A DNA stretch of 64,000 nucleotides from Hyphococcus sp. (GCA_021604585.1 BQJG01000006.1:1-64000); one strand, 5' to 3'. Shown: positions 17,001-26,002, counted from the stretch's first letter. Program-made: numbers and translations. The notes: generated from the sequence alone by a model not told the origin.

Positions 17001-19959
17001 GAAATGGTCGAAGGCTCAAGCTGCTTTTGGACCGCTAAAGCTCTTAAATACATGGCTACTCAAGACACAAGTAAAGAAGATGGCCGCCCTCCAACAAAAG
17101 CCAGCCCTAGAGCACGATCTGGAAATCCTCGCCAAGCTTCAAACTTTGCTGGAACAAATGAGTCATAAATCCGCTTCGTTACCCTCTAGCGCGAAGTGGA
17201 ATGGTATTAGCACCGATGGCGAATGCGCCATGCGCGATATAAAAGCAACAAAGACTATGCGCGCGTCACTGGCAACGCTCGCCGAAGGGCCCGAGGACAT
17301 AGCACGATTAAAACACGCTGCAAAAGTATTCTTCGTGGATGGGCAGGAGCTCTTAGAACCAGGAATGCAAAGTGCGGACGCGGCGGAAGCAGTAGATTCT
17401 TCCTATGCACACTTTGAAACTTGCCTTGCAGAGTTCAAGACTCTTTCCAGCGCAGACGAGAGCGATGATTCAACGTTTGCACTCCAACAGATACTAAGCC
17501 GGGCGGATAGGATTTCAGCACAACAGAATAGGTTGAATGCCTGGTGCCGTTGGAAGGCTGCGGAAAAGTCGGCTTCCTCATACGGCCTGAGCGGCTTGGT
17601 GACTGCTTTAAAAAATGGCGCCGTTTCGCCGACGGACACAGAAGAACAATTTAAGACCGCATATGCAGCATGGATTGTCGTTAGACTAATCGATCAAAGA
17701 CCTGCTCTTAGAACATTTTCTAGCTTGCTGCATGAGGAGAAAATTCAATCCTTTCGAGAGTTTGACGCCACAATATCAAAGACCTCTGTTGATTATATTA
17801 GGGCAAAACTAAGCGGAGAGATTCCTGATCCGGAGGACAAGGACCGTCCTTCTGGATATGGCGTCTTAGCGAAAGAAGCTAACAAACAGCGCCGTCACAT
17901 GCCGGTTCGTCAGCTTATCGGAAAAATGGGCGATGTTGTGACAACCTTGGCGCCTTGTTTGCTGATGAGTCCGCTATCCGTCGCACAGTTCATGTCGGCA
18001 AACGATAGGCTTTTTGATCTCATCGTCTTTGATGAAGCTTCGCAAATTACCGTCTGGGATGCCATTGGAGCCATTGCACGAGGTAAGAACGTAATTGTTG
18101 TCGGTGATCCAAAACAAATGCCGCCAACAAGCTTTTTTGATCGTTCCGCAAGCGATGACGATGGTGATGATTCTGTCTTCAATGAAGACATGGAAAGTAT
18201 TCTGGACGAAGCGCTCGCCGCAGGAACCAAACACCATAGACTTACTGGACACTATAGAAGCCGTCACGAAAGCCTGATCGCCTTTTCGAACCATAGATAT
18301 TATGGCGGCGAGTTGCTTACTTATCCCTCTGCCGACACGCGCGACTCAGCGGTGTCATTCTCTCACGTCGAAGGCATCTATCTGCGGGGCAAAGGGCGCA
18401 CGAATCCCGAAGAAGCGAAGGCCGTCGTTTCTGAGGTCATTCGACGCCTACGCCATCCGGAACTTAGTGAGTTTAGTATCGGCATAGTTACACTAAATTC
18501 CGAACAACAACGATTGATAACGGACCTATTAGATCAAGCCAGAAGGGACGATCCCTCCATTGAGCACTACTTTGAAGCTGGTGTCGAAGAGCCTGTATTC
18601 GTCAAGAATCTGGAAACCGTACAAGGAGATGCGCGAGATATAATTCTCTTAAGCATTGGATATGGCCCCACCGAAATCGGCGCAAAAACGATGTCGATGA
18701 ATTTTGGTCCCTTGAATCGAAAAGGCGGTGAGCGCCGCCTTAATGTGGCTATTACCCGCGCCACAACGGAAGTGAAAATATTTGCGAGCTTCACACCTGA
18801 TATGATTGATCTTACGCGCACCTCAGCCGCAGCGGTTCGCGACCTGAAACATTATCTTGAATTTGCACAGCGAGGACCAGTCGCACTTGCCGAAGCGCAA
18901 ATGTCAATTGGTTCCGAAGATCAATATGATTCTGAGTTTGAAGAAGCGGTTGCAAACGGGCTACGAAAACGCGGATGGGAAATTCGCACCCAAATTGGCA
19001 TCTCCAAATTTAGGATCGATCTCGGCGTTATTCATCCAGACCACCCCGGTTCATTCTTGGCTGGAGTGGAGTGCGATGGCGCGGCCTACCACTCCTCTCC
19101 GACCGCTCGTGACCGGGATCGTGTTCGCCAGGCTATTCTCGAAAATCTTAATTGGCGTCTGGTTCGGATATGGTCCACTGACTACTTCATTGACCCCGAG
19201 CGTTCACTGGACAGGATGAATGAAAAGCTCGAAGCTCTACTCACAGAGTCCAGAGAAGCGGAAGCAGAAAGCAAAGAGCAAGCGACTGCCGATTTGCCGC
19301 TAGGTTTTGAAGACCACGCCCAGGGGGATGCTCCTCTATTTCGGGAAAATACGGAAACCCCGGCTTCTAACCTGGACAATATCGAAGTGGCTGAGCCTGA
19401 ATCTGTGGAAGCCCGCATAGCAAGAAATCCTTCATACGGGAACGCAGAAACACCTAATCTGATAGACCCAAGCCGCTTTTATGAGCCAAGTTACGCTGAA
19501 ACAATCCGCTCTTTATGCGTTTCACTCATCGAAAAGATCGGCCCTCTCAATTTTGACCATCTGAGCATGAAGATTGCACGCAAGCATGGCTTTCAGAAAA
19601 CCGGCTCTCAAATCAAGCGCACAATCTGGAGCGCCATTTCCAAACACAAAAACAAAACAAAAGCCGACGATGGTCACACAATAATTTGGCCATCTGATAT
19701 GCAGCCTGTCCCCATTATGAAGTTCCGGGGACTTATCATAAATGGCGAAGAGCGTGCCTGGAACCAGGTGCCATACCCAGAAAAAATAGGTCTAGCAGCA
19801 ACCGTAATTGCCTCTAACGAATTAGCAACGGCGCCGGAGGCAATGGGACAAATAATCGGCTTGCGGCAGCTTCGGAATTCCACTCGCGACGAATTTTTGA
19901 ATTTGATTGAAGCGGCCACCGTTTTGGCCACTGGCAAGCGCGAAACAGACGAAAACTAA
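14026..19959 (+). CDS. DUF4011-SF1 helicase-Vsr/REase-DUF3320 defence protein (Hhe-like)
   Basis: A 1977-aa multidomain protein (coordinates give residues). Residues 200-260 hold a transglutaminase-like motif (ATCLDSALLFAAAFEQAGLN then GHALCG). Residue 380 onward is the DUF4011 signature (WKRKLLDLTKRNRLLN). SF1 helicase Walker A GPPGTGKS is at about 697; Walker B FDEAS and VVGDPKQMPP at about 1335-1360; ITRA near 1575. A Vsr/MTES_1575-like nuclease with D (FRIDLG) and ECDGAAYH is at about 1630-1740, and DUF3320 is at about 1815-1975. This order matches the anti-phage protein called Hhe. ATG 14026 follows GGGGA; ATG 14014 is possible. The next gene is 36 nt away. Confidence 0.88.
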   Translation: MSESNEGTIAIEGSLASRITFATQQNDIPLISDLLVRNSTEEEIENVILSLRCDPQVVGAREWKIDRLSPQSEIRIKDRQVPLSGAQLSELSERVNASLNLSLKTGDRLLTETQYPLTALARNEWGGAAYMPELLAAFIMPNDPAISTILKSAGESLRSAGEQPYIDGYQSRQRSRVWQITSAIWSAISSRRLVYAEPPASFENQGQKVRTPSEILETGLATCLDSALLFAAAFEQAGLNPIIALTKGHALCGVWLQPQLLPALTTDDPGELRKYESLKELILFETTMVVSEPPTPFSKAIQAGLHQISESLEDQFVYALDVKRARNRQITPLASRLQNKDATTSDGFDSTASSIQGLEIAPALPSFDLGLSDAPPPDTPETRLDAWKRKLLDLTKRNRLLNLKPSKTAIRLHCPNPGLLEDKLADGLRIKVVPEMKLTGQDNDRDAELFHGRTGDNLKEKFALEALDQNEVVAKLDASELDSGLIQLYRKAKSDLEEGGANTLFLAVGMLRWKQSPQEERTYRAPLLLKPVTLERKSAASKVYLVEHDDEPVFNLTLLEFLRQDFELRIPELEGELPVDDSGVDVPLILNLVRRAVRDVPGFEVVEEVVLSTFSFAKYLMWKDLAHRTDELKESNFVKHLIEAPRDPYMHSADFIRPDEIDEKIHPQDLFMPLPADSSQIVAVHASTTGGDFVLEGPPGTGKSQTIANIIAHNLGLGRKVLFVSEKMAALNVVYDRLKNAGLGDFCLELHSNKANKKEVIQHLSQSWRSRREWEQVNWEQDATKLKSLRDDLNGFIAALHDPTPTGISPRKAIGRVSYWGDIHSFRLDWSGDIATSPAKDKSERLKLEEVARTVGTCFSEIEPDDLEIFGDIERSEWSNAWQAELIDKAAKLSTAIKSLLAAAQNFQELSGLSFQGGSIRHYQALRRLAKCTSVACSSNLAFAFEPNVKANCENLAEAIATLKNYNDEKARLSTPFSDESIPSLPVKEWQQKWSKAQAAFGPLKLLNTWLLKTQVKKMAALQQKPALEHDLEILAKLQTLLEQMSHKSASLPSSAKWNGISTDGECAMRDIKATKTMRASLATLAEGPEDIARLKHAAKVFFVDGQELLEPGMQSADAAEAVDSSYAHFETCLAEFKTLSSADESDDSTFALQQILSRADRISAQQNRLNAWCRWKAAEKSASSYGLSGLVTALKNGAVSPTDTEEQFKTAYAAWIVVRLIDQRPALRTFSSLLHEEKIQSFREFDATISKTSVDYIRAKLSGEIPDPEDKDRPSGYGVLAKEANKQRRHMPVRQLIGKMGDVVTTLAPCLLMSPLSVAQFMSANDRLFDLIVFDEASQITVWDAIGAIARGKNVIVVGDPKQMPPTSFFDRSASDDDGDDSVFNEDMESILDEALAAGTKHHRLTGHYRSRHESLIAFSNHRYYGGELLTYPSADTRDSAVSFSHVEGIYLRGKGRTNPEEAKAVVSEVIRRLRHPELSEFSIGIVTLNSEQQRLITDLLDQARRDDPSIEHYFEAGVEEPVFVKNLETVQGDARDIILLSIGYGPTEIGAKTMSMNFGPLNRKGGERRLNVAITRATTEVKIFASFTPDMIDLTRTSAAAVRDLKHYLEFAQRGPVALAEAQMSIGSEDQYDSEFEEAVANGLRKRGWEIRTQIGISKFRIDLGVIHPDHPGSFLAGVECDGAAYHSSPTARDRDRVRQAILENLNWRLVRIWSTDYFIDPERSLDRMNEKLEALLTESREAEAESKEQATADLPLGFEDHAQGDAPLFRENTETPASNLDNIEVAEPESVEARIARNPSYGNAETPNLIDPSRFYEPSYAETIRSLCVSLIEKIGPLNFDHLSMKIARKHGFQKTGSQIKRTIWSAISKHKNKTKADDGHTIIWPSDMQPVPIMKFRGLIINGEERAWNQVPYPEKIGLAATVIASNELATAPEAMGQIIGLRQLRNSTRDEFLNLIEAATVLATGKRETDEN

Positions 19960-19995
19960 TTATTTTGATGTCTGGTCTCAAACTAGGGGGCAACA

Positions 19996-20295
19996 GTGAG
20001 ATTCATCAAAAAAGCTATTCAAAACATCCGCACCATGTCCGCAGAAAAGTATCTCGAATATGGCACTGACCTACTGTTGGATTTAGCTCTGATAGTTCTC
20101 GATTTTATATCAAGTCCTATTCTTGTTCCTATTCGCATTGCTAAAGCTGTGGTGTTGAAGCTCTCAAAAGGCGTCATGCTACGCGGCATTCGCCGCGGCG
20201 CACACCGCATAACAAAATACATACGCCCGAAAGAGAAAGACGGACTCTCAACTAACTCCGCAGATATTTCGCACCCCGAGAAGACAGGCGCATAA
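19996..20295 (+). CDS. small hydrophobic/basic protein in defence operon
   Basis: A 99-aa product starting at GTG 19996 with a strong AGGGGG ribosome site 6-11 nt before it. A hydrophobic segment (about residues 26-48, LLLDLALIVLDFISSPILVP) is followed by a very basic region (about 55-80). It could be a membrane-attached or membrane-active protein. It lies between the helicase and DUF2130 genes and ends 2 nt before the latter. No family recognised. Its tight spacing supports a role in the same operon. Confidence 0.65.
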   Translation: MRFIKKAIQNIRTMSAEKYLEYGTDLLLDLALIVLDFISSPILVPIRIAKAVVLKLSKGVMLRGIRRGAHRITKYIRPKEKDGLSTNSADISHPEKTGA

Positions 20296-20297
20296 AC

Positions 20298-21575
20298 ATG
20301 GACCAGCCAAAAATTACCTGCCCAAATTGCTCTACGGAAATTCTTCTTACCGAGTCTTTGGCTGCCCCTTTGCTGAAGGCAACCCGTGAGGAGTTTCAAG
20401 CTAAGATCACAGAGAAAGAGCTTGAAGTTGCTCAACGCGAACAAGGTATACGCGACAAGGAAAAACAGATTGCGGAGGCTCAGCGGTCCATTGATGAGCA
20501 AGTCTCTGAAAAGCTTGAGGCTGAACGAAAGAACATTGCCGCGAATGAAGCAGAGAAAGCACGTCGCAAAGTTGCAAATGAACTCGAAAGCAAACAAGGC
20601 GAGCTAACTGAACTTCAGCAAATTCTGGATGGTCAAAACAAGAAGCTTGAAGAGGCTCAAAAGGTTCAGGCTGAACTGCTTCGCAAACAGCGCGAATTGG
20701 ATGATGCCAAACGTGAGCTCGAACTCACTATTGAGACCCGCGTACAAGAAAACCTAGCCGACGCTCGCAAAAAGGCGAAAGCGGAAACGGAAGCTGAGAT
20801 TGGCCTAAAGGTATCAGAGAAAGAAGAACAAATTGCTTCCATGAAGCGGCAGATCGAAGAGTTGAAGCGCAAGGCTGAGCAAGGCTCACAGCAGCTACAG
20901 GGGGAAGTGTTGGAGCTAGAATTAGAGGCTCTTTTGCAAGCAAAATTTCCCGTCGATACAATTGAACCTGTTGCCAAAGGGGAATTTGGCGGAGACGTGC
21001 TGCATCGCGTAACCGGCCCCTACGAGCAAGCTTGCGGGGCTATATTATGGGAATCAAAAAGAACCAAAAACTGGAGCGATGGCTGGCTCACAAAGCTTCG
21101 CGGCGACCAAAGAACAGCAAAAGCTGAAATTAGTATTTTGGTTTCGGTCGCTCTTCCAAAAGAGATTGAAACTTTTGGCCATGTTGATGGCGTTTGGGTG
21201 ACCGCTCCTACCTTCGCTATTCCGCTCGCGATTGCCTTGCGGCAATCGCTCATAGAAATTTCCATCGCGCGTCAATCTCAGGATGGACAACAAACAAAAA
21301 TGGAGCTTGTTTACGATTACCTAACGGGGCCCCGTTTCCGCCATCGCGTAGAGGCGATTGTTGAGAAGTTCAGCGATATGCAGGCAGACCTTAATCGTGA
21401 ACGAAAGAGCATGATGCGGCTTTGGGCAAAACGTGAAGCCCAAATCCAAGGCGTTATAGAATCGACTGTTGGAATGTACGGCGACCTTCAGGGAATTGCG
21501 GGAAGTGCCATCCAGGAAATTGAGGGGCTTGAAATACCGCTAATAGAGGCCAACGACTTTACCGACGAGAAATGA
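20298..21575 (+). CDS. DUF2130 protein, coiled coil plus PD-(D/E)XK-like nuclease
   Basis: A 425-aa protein. The N-terminus has a CPNC pair (ITCPNCSTEI), then a long Lys/Glu-rich coiled coil (about 30-200). The C-terminal DUF2130 domain runs from about 205 to 400. Conserved words KFPVDTIEPVAKGEFGGDV and ILWESKRTKNW give a D...ExK pattern (about residues 231 and 249-251), consistent with a restriction-endonuclease-like fold. The stop overlaps the SIR2 gene start by 4 nt (ATGA), so the two are translationally coupled. Possibly the DNA-damaging or sensor arm of this defence operon; function inferred. Confidence 0.82.
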   Translation: MDQPKITCPNCSTEILLTESLAAPLLKATREEFQAKITEKELEVAQREQGIRDKEKQIAEAQRSIDEQVSEKLEAERKNIAANEAEKARRKVANELESKQGELTELQQILDGQNKKLEEAQKVQAELLRKQRELDDAKRELELTIETRVQENLADARKKAKAETEAEIGLKVSEKEEQIASMKRQIEELKRKAEQGSQQLQGEVLELELEALLQAKFPVDTIEPVAKGEFGGDVLHRVTGPYEQACGAILWESKRTKNWSDGWLTKLRGDQRTAKAEISILVSVALPKEIETFGHVDGVWVTAPTFAIPLAIALRQSLIEISIARQSQDGQQTKMELVYDYLTGPRFRHRVEAIVEKFSDMQADLNRERKSMMRLWAKREAQIQGVIESTVGMYGDLQGIAGSAIQEIEGLEIPLIEANDFTDEK

Positions 21576-22597
21576 TTATGTTGCTTGAAGAAATACAAAA
21601 ATCTGCACAGAAATGTTTTTCCTCAAATCCACTGATAGTGATGGGGAGCGGGGCATCTATGGCCCACGGCTTGCCAAGCATGGGTGAGCTTCAAGACCAC
21701 CTTGTCGCAACTATAAAAGCAGATAACACTGAAGAAGAAGCTTGGTTGTTAGTGCGCACCGCCCTTTCCCAAGGAGACCACTTGGAGCAGGCTCTTGCAG
21801 CAACTGCACTTCCCAAGACACTGATAACGAAAGTCGTTGGTGAAACGTGGAGATGTGTAAGTAAGAAGGACAAAGAATTATTCAATTTGACCTTGCTTGG
21901 GAAGATTGAATATCCGATTGCGGCACTTATGAAAGCGCTTTTCCAAAGCAGCAACGTCGAAATAAACATTGTCACGACAAATTATGATCGAGTTATTGAA
22001 TATGCTTGCGGAAGCGTAGGCCTCATTACCTCTAGCGGCTTTATTCCAGGATACCTTCAGCTTCGAGATGCGCCAGAGAAAATAAAGTTCTTTCGTGAAA
22101 GTAAACCACTAAGGAACGTGAAGCTGTGGAAGGTACATGGGTCACTTGATTGGTTTGAAAGGCAAGACGGCAGCGTGTTTGGCGCACCACTGTTCGACAA
22201 TATGCCCGCAGAAATATCGCCACTAATCGTAACTCCTGGGGTCAGCAAGTTTGAGCGCACTTATGACGAACCTTTCCGCTCTTCAATACAAGGTGCCGAC
22301 ATTGCAATAGCAAAGGCAGAGGGTATTTTGTGTGTAGGTTATGGTTTTCGCGATACACACATAGAGCCAAAAATTGTGGAACGGTGCAAAGAAAAGAATA
22401 TCCCAATAACAGTTTTGGCTAAGTCCCTAACGGGAGAAGCAAAAGACTTCCTTCAAAATAAATCCGGAAAAAACTACTTAGCGTTTGAAGATAACGCAAC
22501 GGGCACTATCGCCTACTCACAAGAATGCCCAAATGGAATTGAATTACCCAACGTGGCGCTATGGAGCCTCGATGGTTTTCTCAAGCTTGTTCAATAG
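21572..22597 (+). CDS. SIR2-family NADase/nuclease, partner of HerA
   Basis: A 341-aa SIR2-fold protein. N-terminal GSGASMAHGLPSM (about 25-38) matches the NAD-binding GAG loop, TTNYDRVIE (about 132) is the NxD motif, and VHGSLDW (about 189) has the catalytic-type His. SIR2 proteins paired with HerA ATPases form large complexes that degrade NAD+ or DNA upon phage infection. It starts on ATG 21572 within the DUF2130 stop (alternative ATG 21578). HerA starts 8 nt after its stop. AT-rich compared with the flanks. Confidence 0.88.
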   Translation: MIMLLEEIQKSAQKCFSSNPLIVMGSGASMAHGLPSMGELQDHLVATIKADNTEEEAWLLVRTALSQGDHLEQALAATALPKTLITKVVGETWRCVSKKDKELFNLTLLGKIEYPIAALMKALFQSSNVEINIVTTNYDRVIEYACGSVGLITSSGFIPGYLQLRDAPEKIKFFRESKPLRNVKLWKVHGSLDWFERQDGSVFGAPLFDNMPAEISPLIVTPGVSKFERTYDEPFRSSIQGADIAIAKAEGILCVGYGFRDTHIEPKIVERCKEKNIPITVLAKSLTGEAKDFLQNKSGKNYLAFEDNATGTIAYSQECPNGIELPNVALWSLDGFLKLVQ

Positions 22598-22605
22598 GGG
22601 GCCGC

Positions 22606-24357
22606 ATGACAATTTTTGACTTCAATGACCAAGATTCTTTTGGTGCTGTCATTTCCGTAGACACCTCAACGGTAATTGTTAGAGTTGATGATTTGGAAAG
22701 GCTAAAAAGAATTCAAGTTAATAGGCTTGTAGCGTTACAATGTTGCCGCCCGGGCCAGCACTTGATTGGATTAATAACGCGCATCACCAGGAAAGCAGAA
22801 AATGATATATCTGGAGATGATTCCGATAATGAACTCGAGATAATTAAGCTTCCAGAAAATAACTTAGCCAAAATTTCTTTGATTGGCACTTTCTTTGACC
22901 GAGATGGTGCTAAAGAAAATGTGTTTAGGCGCACAATAGATACGGTACCTGAGATTGATGCTTATTGCTTTGCATTAGAAGATTCTTATTTGACGTCTTT
23001 TATGCAAGCCATTTCTAACATCGACATAGATGGCCCCAAACTTGCGCTCGGAAAATACACTCTTGATGATGGTGCAGAAGCGTACCTAAACGGAAATAAG
23101 CTATTCCAAAGGCATGCAATCGTTGTGGGTGGGACGGGATCTGGAAAATCATATACCACAGCAAGAATTCTGGACCAGATTGCACAATTAGACCAAGCAA
23201 ATGTCATTCTGTTTGACATACATGGAGAATATAAGCCGTTGATCGGCGACGAATTTCGCCATCTTAAAATTGCGGGCCCAGCGGATGTTGATGCTGGCAA
23301 AGGCATAGCCGATAATGTCCTTCATTTGCCTTATTGGCTTTTTGGCTACGAGGCACTTCTTGCTCTTTTCGTTGATAGAAGCGATGCAAATGCGCCCAAC
23401 CAATCTATGATTATTTCAAAATTGGTTACAGATGCAAAACGAGAATTACTTTCTAGTGATGAGCATGCTGATATATTGTCTAATTTTACTATTGAAAGCC
23501 CAGTCCCCTTTGATCTTTCGAAAGTCTTCAGCGAGTTGGAACGACTCAATACCGAGATGGTGCCAGGCTCTGGTAACCGCGAAAAACAGGGACCTTACTT
23601 TGACAAGCTAAGTCGCCTTATCGCCCGGCTTGATGCTAAATCAAATGACCGAAGGTTGGGATTTATTTTTCAAGCCCCAGAAGAATGTATGGGGATGGAC
23701 TGGCTGGCAGAAATGATAAAACTGCTACTTGCTGGCCGCGGAACGCAAAAGGACAAGCTAGGAGGTATAAAGATTATTGATTTTTCTGAGGTACCCTCAG
23801 ACATCCTTCCTTTGATGGTTAGCCTTTTAGCTAGGGTAGTTTTTATTACAAACCAGTGGTTGACTAGTGACCAACGACATCCAATTGCATTGATGTGCGA
23901 TGAAGCTCACTTATACATTCCGGAACGATCTGGAATCGACAGTGCCGGTGCCGTTTCCGTATGTATTTTTGAACGTATAGCGAAGGAAGGGCGAAAATAT
24001 GGGGTTGGTCTAGTAGTGATTAGCCAGAGGCCAGCGGAGGTGAATAGAACAGTCCTGAGTCAATGCAACAACGTAATAGCTATGCGTCTAACCAATGGCG
24101 ATGATCAGTCGGTCATTAGGAGGCTGCTTCCAGATAGCCTAGGTAGTTTTGGTGACCTATTGCCTATCCTCGATGTGGGAGAGGCACTTGTTGTTGGGGA
24201 TGCCAGCCTACTACCCACTAGAATCCGCGTTGCCGAACCCAAAAGAAAGCCTAGCAGCGAAACCATACCGTTCTGGACCAACTGGAGCGAAGCAGCCCCT
24301 AAATCTGATTTGAAGAAAGCGGTTAGGCGTTGGCGGCGTCAAAGTTTTCAAGACTGA
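22606..24357 (+). CDS. HerA-family ATPase, partner of SIR2
   Basis: A 583-aa HerA/FtsK-type hexameric DNA translocase. N-terminal HAS-barrel-like region is at about 1-80. Walker A is VGGTGSGKSYTTA (about 175), Walker B is LMCDEAHLYIP (about 430), with the downstream SQRPAEVNRTVLSQCNNVIA sensor region. ATG 22606 has AGGGGG 5-10 nt upstream; the frame is open back to 22561 but that would run into the SIR2 gene. Together with the SIR2 gene this is the two-gene SIR2-HerA defence core. The gene ends 8 nt before the convergent second recombinase. Confidence 0.9.
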   Translation: MTIFDFNDQDSFGAVISVDTSTVIVRVDDLERLKRIQVNRLVALQCCRPGQHLIGLITRITRKAENDISGDDSDNELEIIKLPENNLAKISLIGTFFDRDGAKENVFRRTIDTVPEIDAYCFALEDSYLTSFMQAISNIDIDGPKLALGKYTLDDGAEAYLNGNKLFQRHAIVVGGTGSGKSYTTARILDQIAQLDQANVILFDIHGEYKPLIGDEFRHLKIAGPADVDAGKGIADNVLHLPYWLFGYEALLALFVDRSDANAPNQSMIISKLVTDAKRELLSSDEHADILSNFTIESPVPFDLSKVFSELERLNTEMVPGSGNREKQGPYFDKLSRLIARLDAKSNDRRLGFIFQAPEECMGMDWLAEMIKLLLAGRGTQKDKLGGIKIIDFSEVPSDILPLMVSLLARVVFITNQWLTSDQRHPIALMCDEAHLYIPERSGIDSAGAVSVCIFERIAKEGRKYGVGLVVISQRPAEVNRTVLSQCNNVIAMRLTNGDDQSVIRRLLPDSLGSFGDLLPILDVGEALVVGDASLLPTRIRVAEPKRKPSSETIPFWTNWSEAAPKSDLKKAVRRWRRQSFQD

Positions 24358-24364
24358 GTAAGAA

Positions 24365-26002
24365 TCAATAGCTTAGCGCCATCCGCCAGTTCGCAGTTTT
24401 ACTGCTTACGGTGCGCCATTCCTGTGCAAAAGATGGTACCAATTCCCCTCTGGCCGCAAACGCTGCTGTTTGCTGCATGAGGGTGGCGTTTGGACCTTTA
24501 ATCCGCACCTTCGCCTCGGTTACGACGATTTCACTAACAAGGGTCTGCACATAGGCTCGCGCGAACGACCGGTTATCTGGATTGCGCAACGCCGCTTTGA
24601 CGGTAGCGCCAAAAGCCAGAACCCGCTCATCGCTGAGCGCTTCAACCGGCAGGTTGCGTTCGCGATCTAGGTACGCGATCTGACGCTTCAGCGTCGCCAC
24701 CTGTGTCTGCAAGCCCTTCAGATGTTGTTGCAGCGTGCCGTCAAGCTCGACCATCCCCTCGACAATGCGGGCGTAAAGTTGATTTAAGCTTTTGACGGCC
24801 TTGCGAAGGTCGCCGTCGAGGTTTCGGCGACGTTCAGTGAGTGCAGCATTCTTATCGCTCGAACGCGCCGCCAGAGCGTCAGTCAGTTTTCGCAATCGGG
24901 TGGGCGTCAAAACGGTCTGCTCGATGGCGCTCAACACCATGTCATCAAGTTCGTCCATAGCGATGGATACACCTGTACAAGCCGTTTTTCCGGAATCGCA
25001 TTTCTTAGAGCAGCGATAATAATGGTATTGACCGTACTTTCCTGATTGCTTTCGCATGGATGCGCCACACGCACCGCATTTGGCGACTGAAGTCAGCAGC
25101 ACATCGGATCGCACGCTGCGCGGAGGAGTTTTCAGCGGGTGTTGGCGATCTAGTTTTTCTTGAGCGCGATAAAAAAGCGCCTCGTCAACAATTGGAGGAA
25201 CTTTTACTAACACCCATTCTGATTGTGGACGATCAATCCCGCGTCGCGAATCGCGTTTATTGTAGTGATGGTCGCCCACATAGGCAGTGTTGCGCAGAAT
25301 TTCGCCAACATATTGAATTCGATATGGCCTATCTTTTCGATTCCTATAGCCCGCGTCGTTGAGATAAGTCGTAATCTGCTTGATGCCGATTGGTCCAGTC
25401 GAGCCGTCTCCTACCACATACAATCGATAAATCAGTCGCACGACTTCGGCATCTTGATCTTCGATTTCGATCTTTTTCTTGACTCTCGCGCCACGGGTTT
25501 CCGCTGCGTAAGTGCGATAACCGTAAGGCGGCGCTGAGCCGTTCCAGAAAGATTGCTTAGCATTCTCAATCATTGAGCGGGAAACGTGTTTCGCGGTCTC
25601 CTTACTTTGATACTCATCCAGCGCGCCAACCATAGTTGAAAGAACGTCCGCTGTTTCGCCTTCTCCGAGGTCTTGCGTGACCGAATGAAGTAAAACACCG
25701 TTTGCGTCGAGCCTTTCCTTGTAAACGAGTAAGTCTCGCGTATTGCGCGCAAACCGAGACTGGCTATGCACCAGAACGACATCAAACGGGCGAGTCGGCG
25801 CGCATGCCAGTCCGATCATGCGTTGGAATTCGGCACGCTTGTCCGTTCGTACACTCACACCGGCGTCAACAAAGCACTCAGCAATCTCGAATCCTTTTGT
25901 TGCAGCGAACGCTTTACAGCGACGAATTTGATCCGGCAATGACAGTTCTCCTGCCGCCTGTTTGCCGGTTGAGACCCGCGCATAAATCGCCGCTTTCTTC
26001 AT
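24365..26002 (-). CDS. large serine recombinase 2 (unit B integrase)
   Basis: A 545-aa serine recombinase, distantly similar to recombinase 1. Catalytic Ser11 is in YARVSTGKQ, with HSQSRFARN; the Recombinase domain is at about 170-285, zinc ribbon with CGAC ... YYRC ... KC at about 310-345, and a coiled coil follows. ATG 26002 has GGAG upstream and overlaps the stop of the small ORF by 4 nt (ATGA). After EWRT the last 14 residues (VSSKTANWRMALSY) lie left of core 2 and so belong to unit A DNA, not to this element. Confidence 0.92.
   Translation of the reverse strand: MKKAAIYARVSTGKQAAGELSLPDQIRRCKAFAATKGFEIAECFVDAGVSVRTDKRAEFQRMIGLACAPTRPFDVVLVHSQSRFARNTRDLLVYKERLDANGVLLHSVTQDLGEGETADVLSTMVGALDEYQSKETAKHVSRSMIENAKQSFWNGSAPPYGYRTYAAETRGARVKKKIEIEDQDAEVVRLIYRLYVVGDGSTGPIGIKQITTYLNDAGYRNRKDRPYRIQYVGEILRNTAYVGDHHYNKRDSRRGIDRPQSEWVLVKVPPIVDEALFYRAQEKLDRQHPLKTPPRSVRSDVLLTSVAKCGACGASMRKQSGKYGQYHYYRCSKKCDSGKTACTGVSIAMDELDDMVLSAIEQTVLTPTRLRKLTDALAARSSDKNAALTERRRNLDGDLRKAVKSLNQLYARIVEGMVELDGTLQQHLKGLQTQVATLKRQIAYLDRERNLPVEALSDERVLAFGATVKAALRNPDNRSFARAYVQTLVSEIVVTEAKVRIKGPNATLMQQTAAFAARGELVPSFAQEWRTVSSKTANWRMALSY
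24410..24419 (+). repeat. att core 2 (unit A / unit B junction)
   Basis: GGTGCGCCAT inside the 3' end of the second recombinase gene. The left arm (24365-24409) matches the left arm of core 5 at about 85 percent by eye; the right arm belongs to the second recombinase. Confidence 0.8.

Larger units (their letters stand above)
10240..24419. mobile_element. integrative unit A (defence cargo)
   Basis: This unit is bounded by the cores at 10240 and 24410. It carries a full-length serine recombinase at its left end, a small partner ORF, two minus-strand genes including a TetR-type regulator, and the plus-strand defence operon. Its right end (24365-24410) encodes a recombinase-type C-terminal tail. 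Its left arm next to the core (CCATTCCCGTAC...) closely matches that of unit D, and the right arms of A and D also match, so A and D look like sibling elements. Confidence 0.75.

Noticed and set aside
24377..24386. Extra GCGCCAT word within the X arm (also 59106) as another att core
   Set aside because: It lacks the GGT half, recurs only as part of the conserved tail codons (WRMA) and no unit boundary coincides with it.
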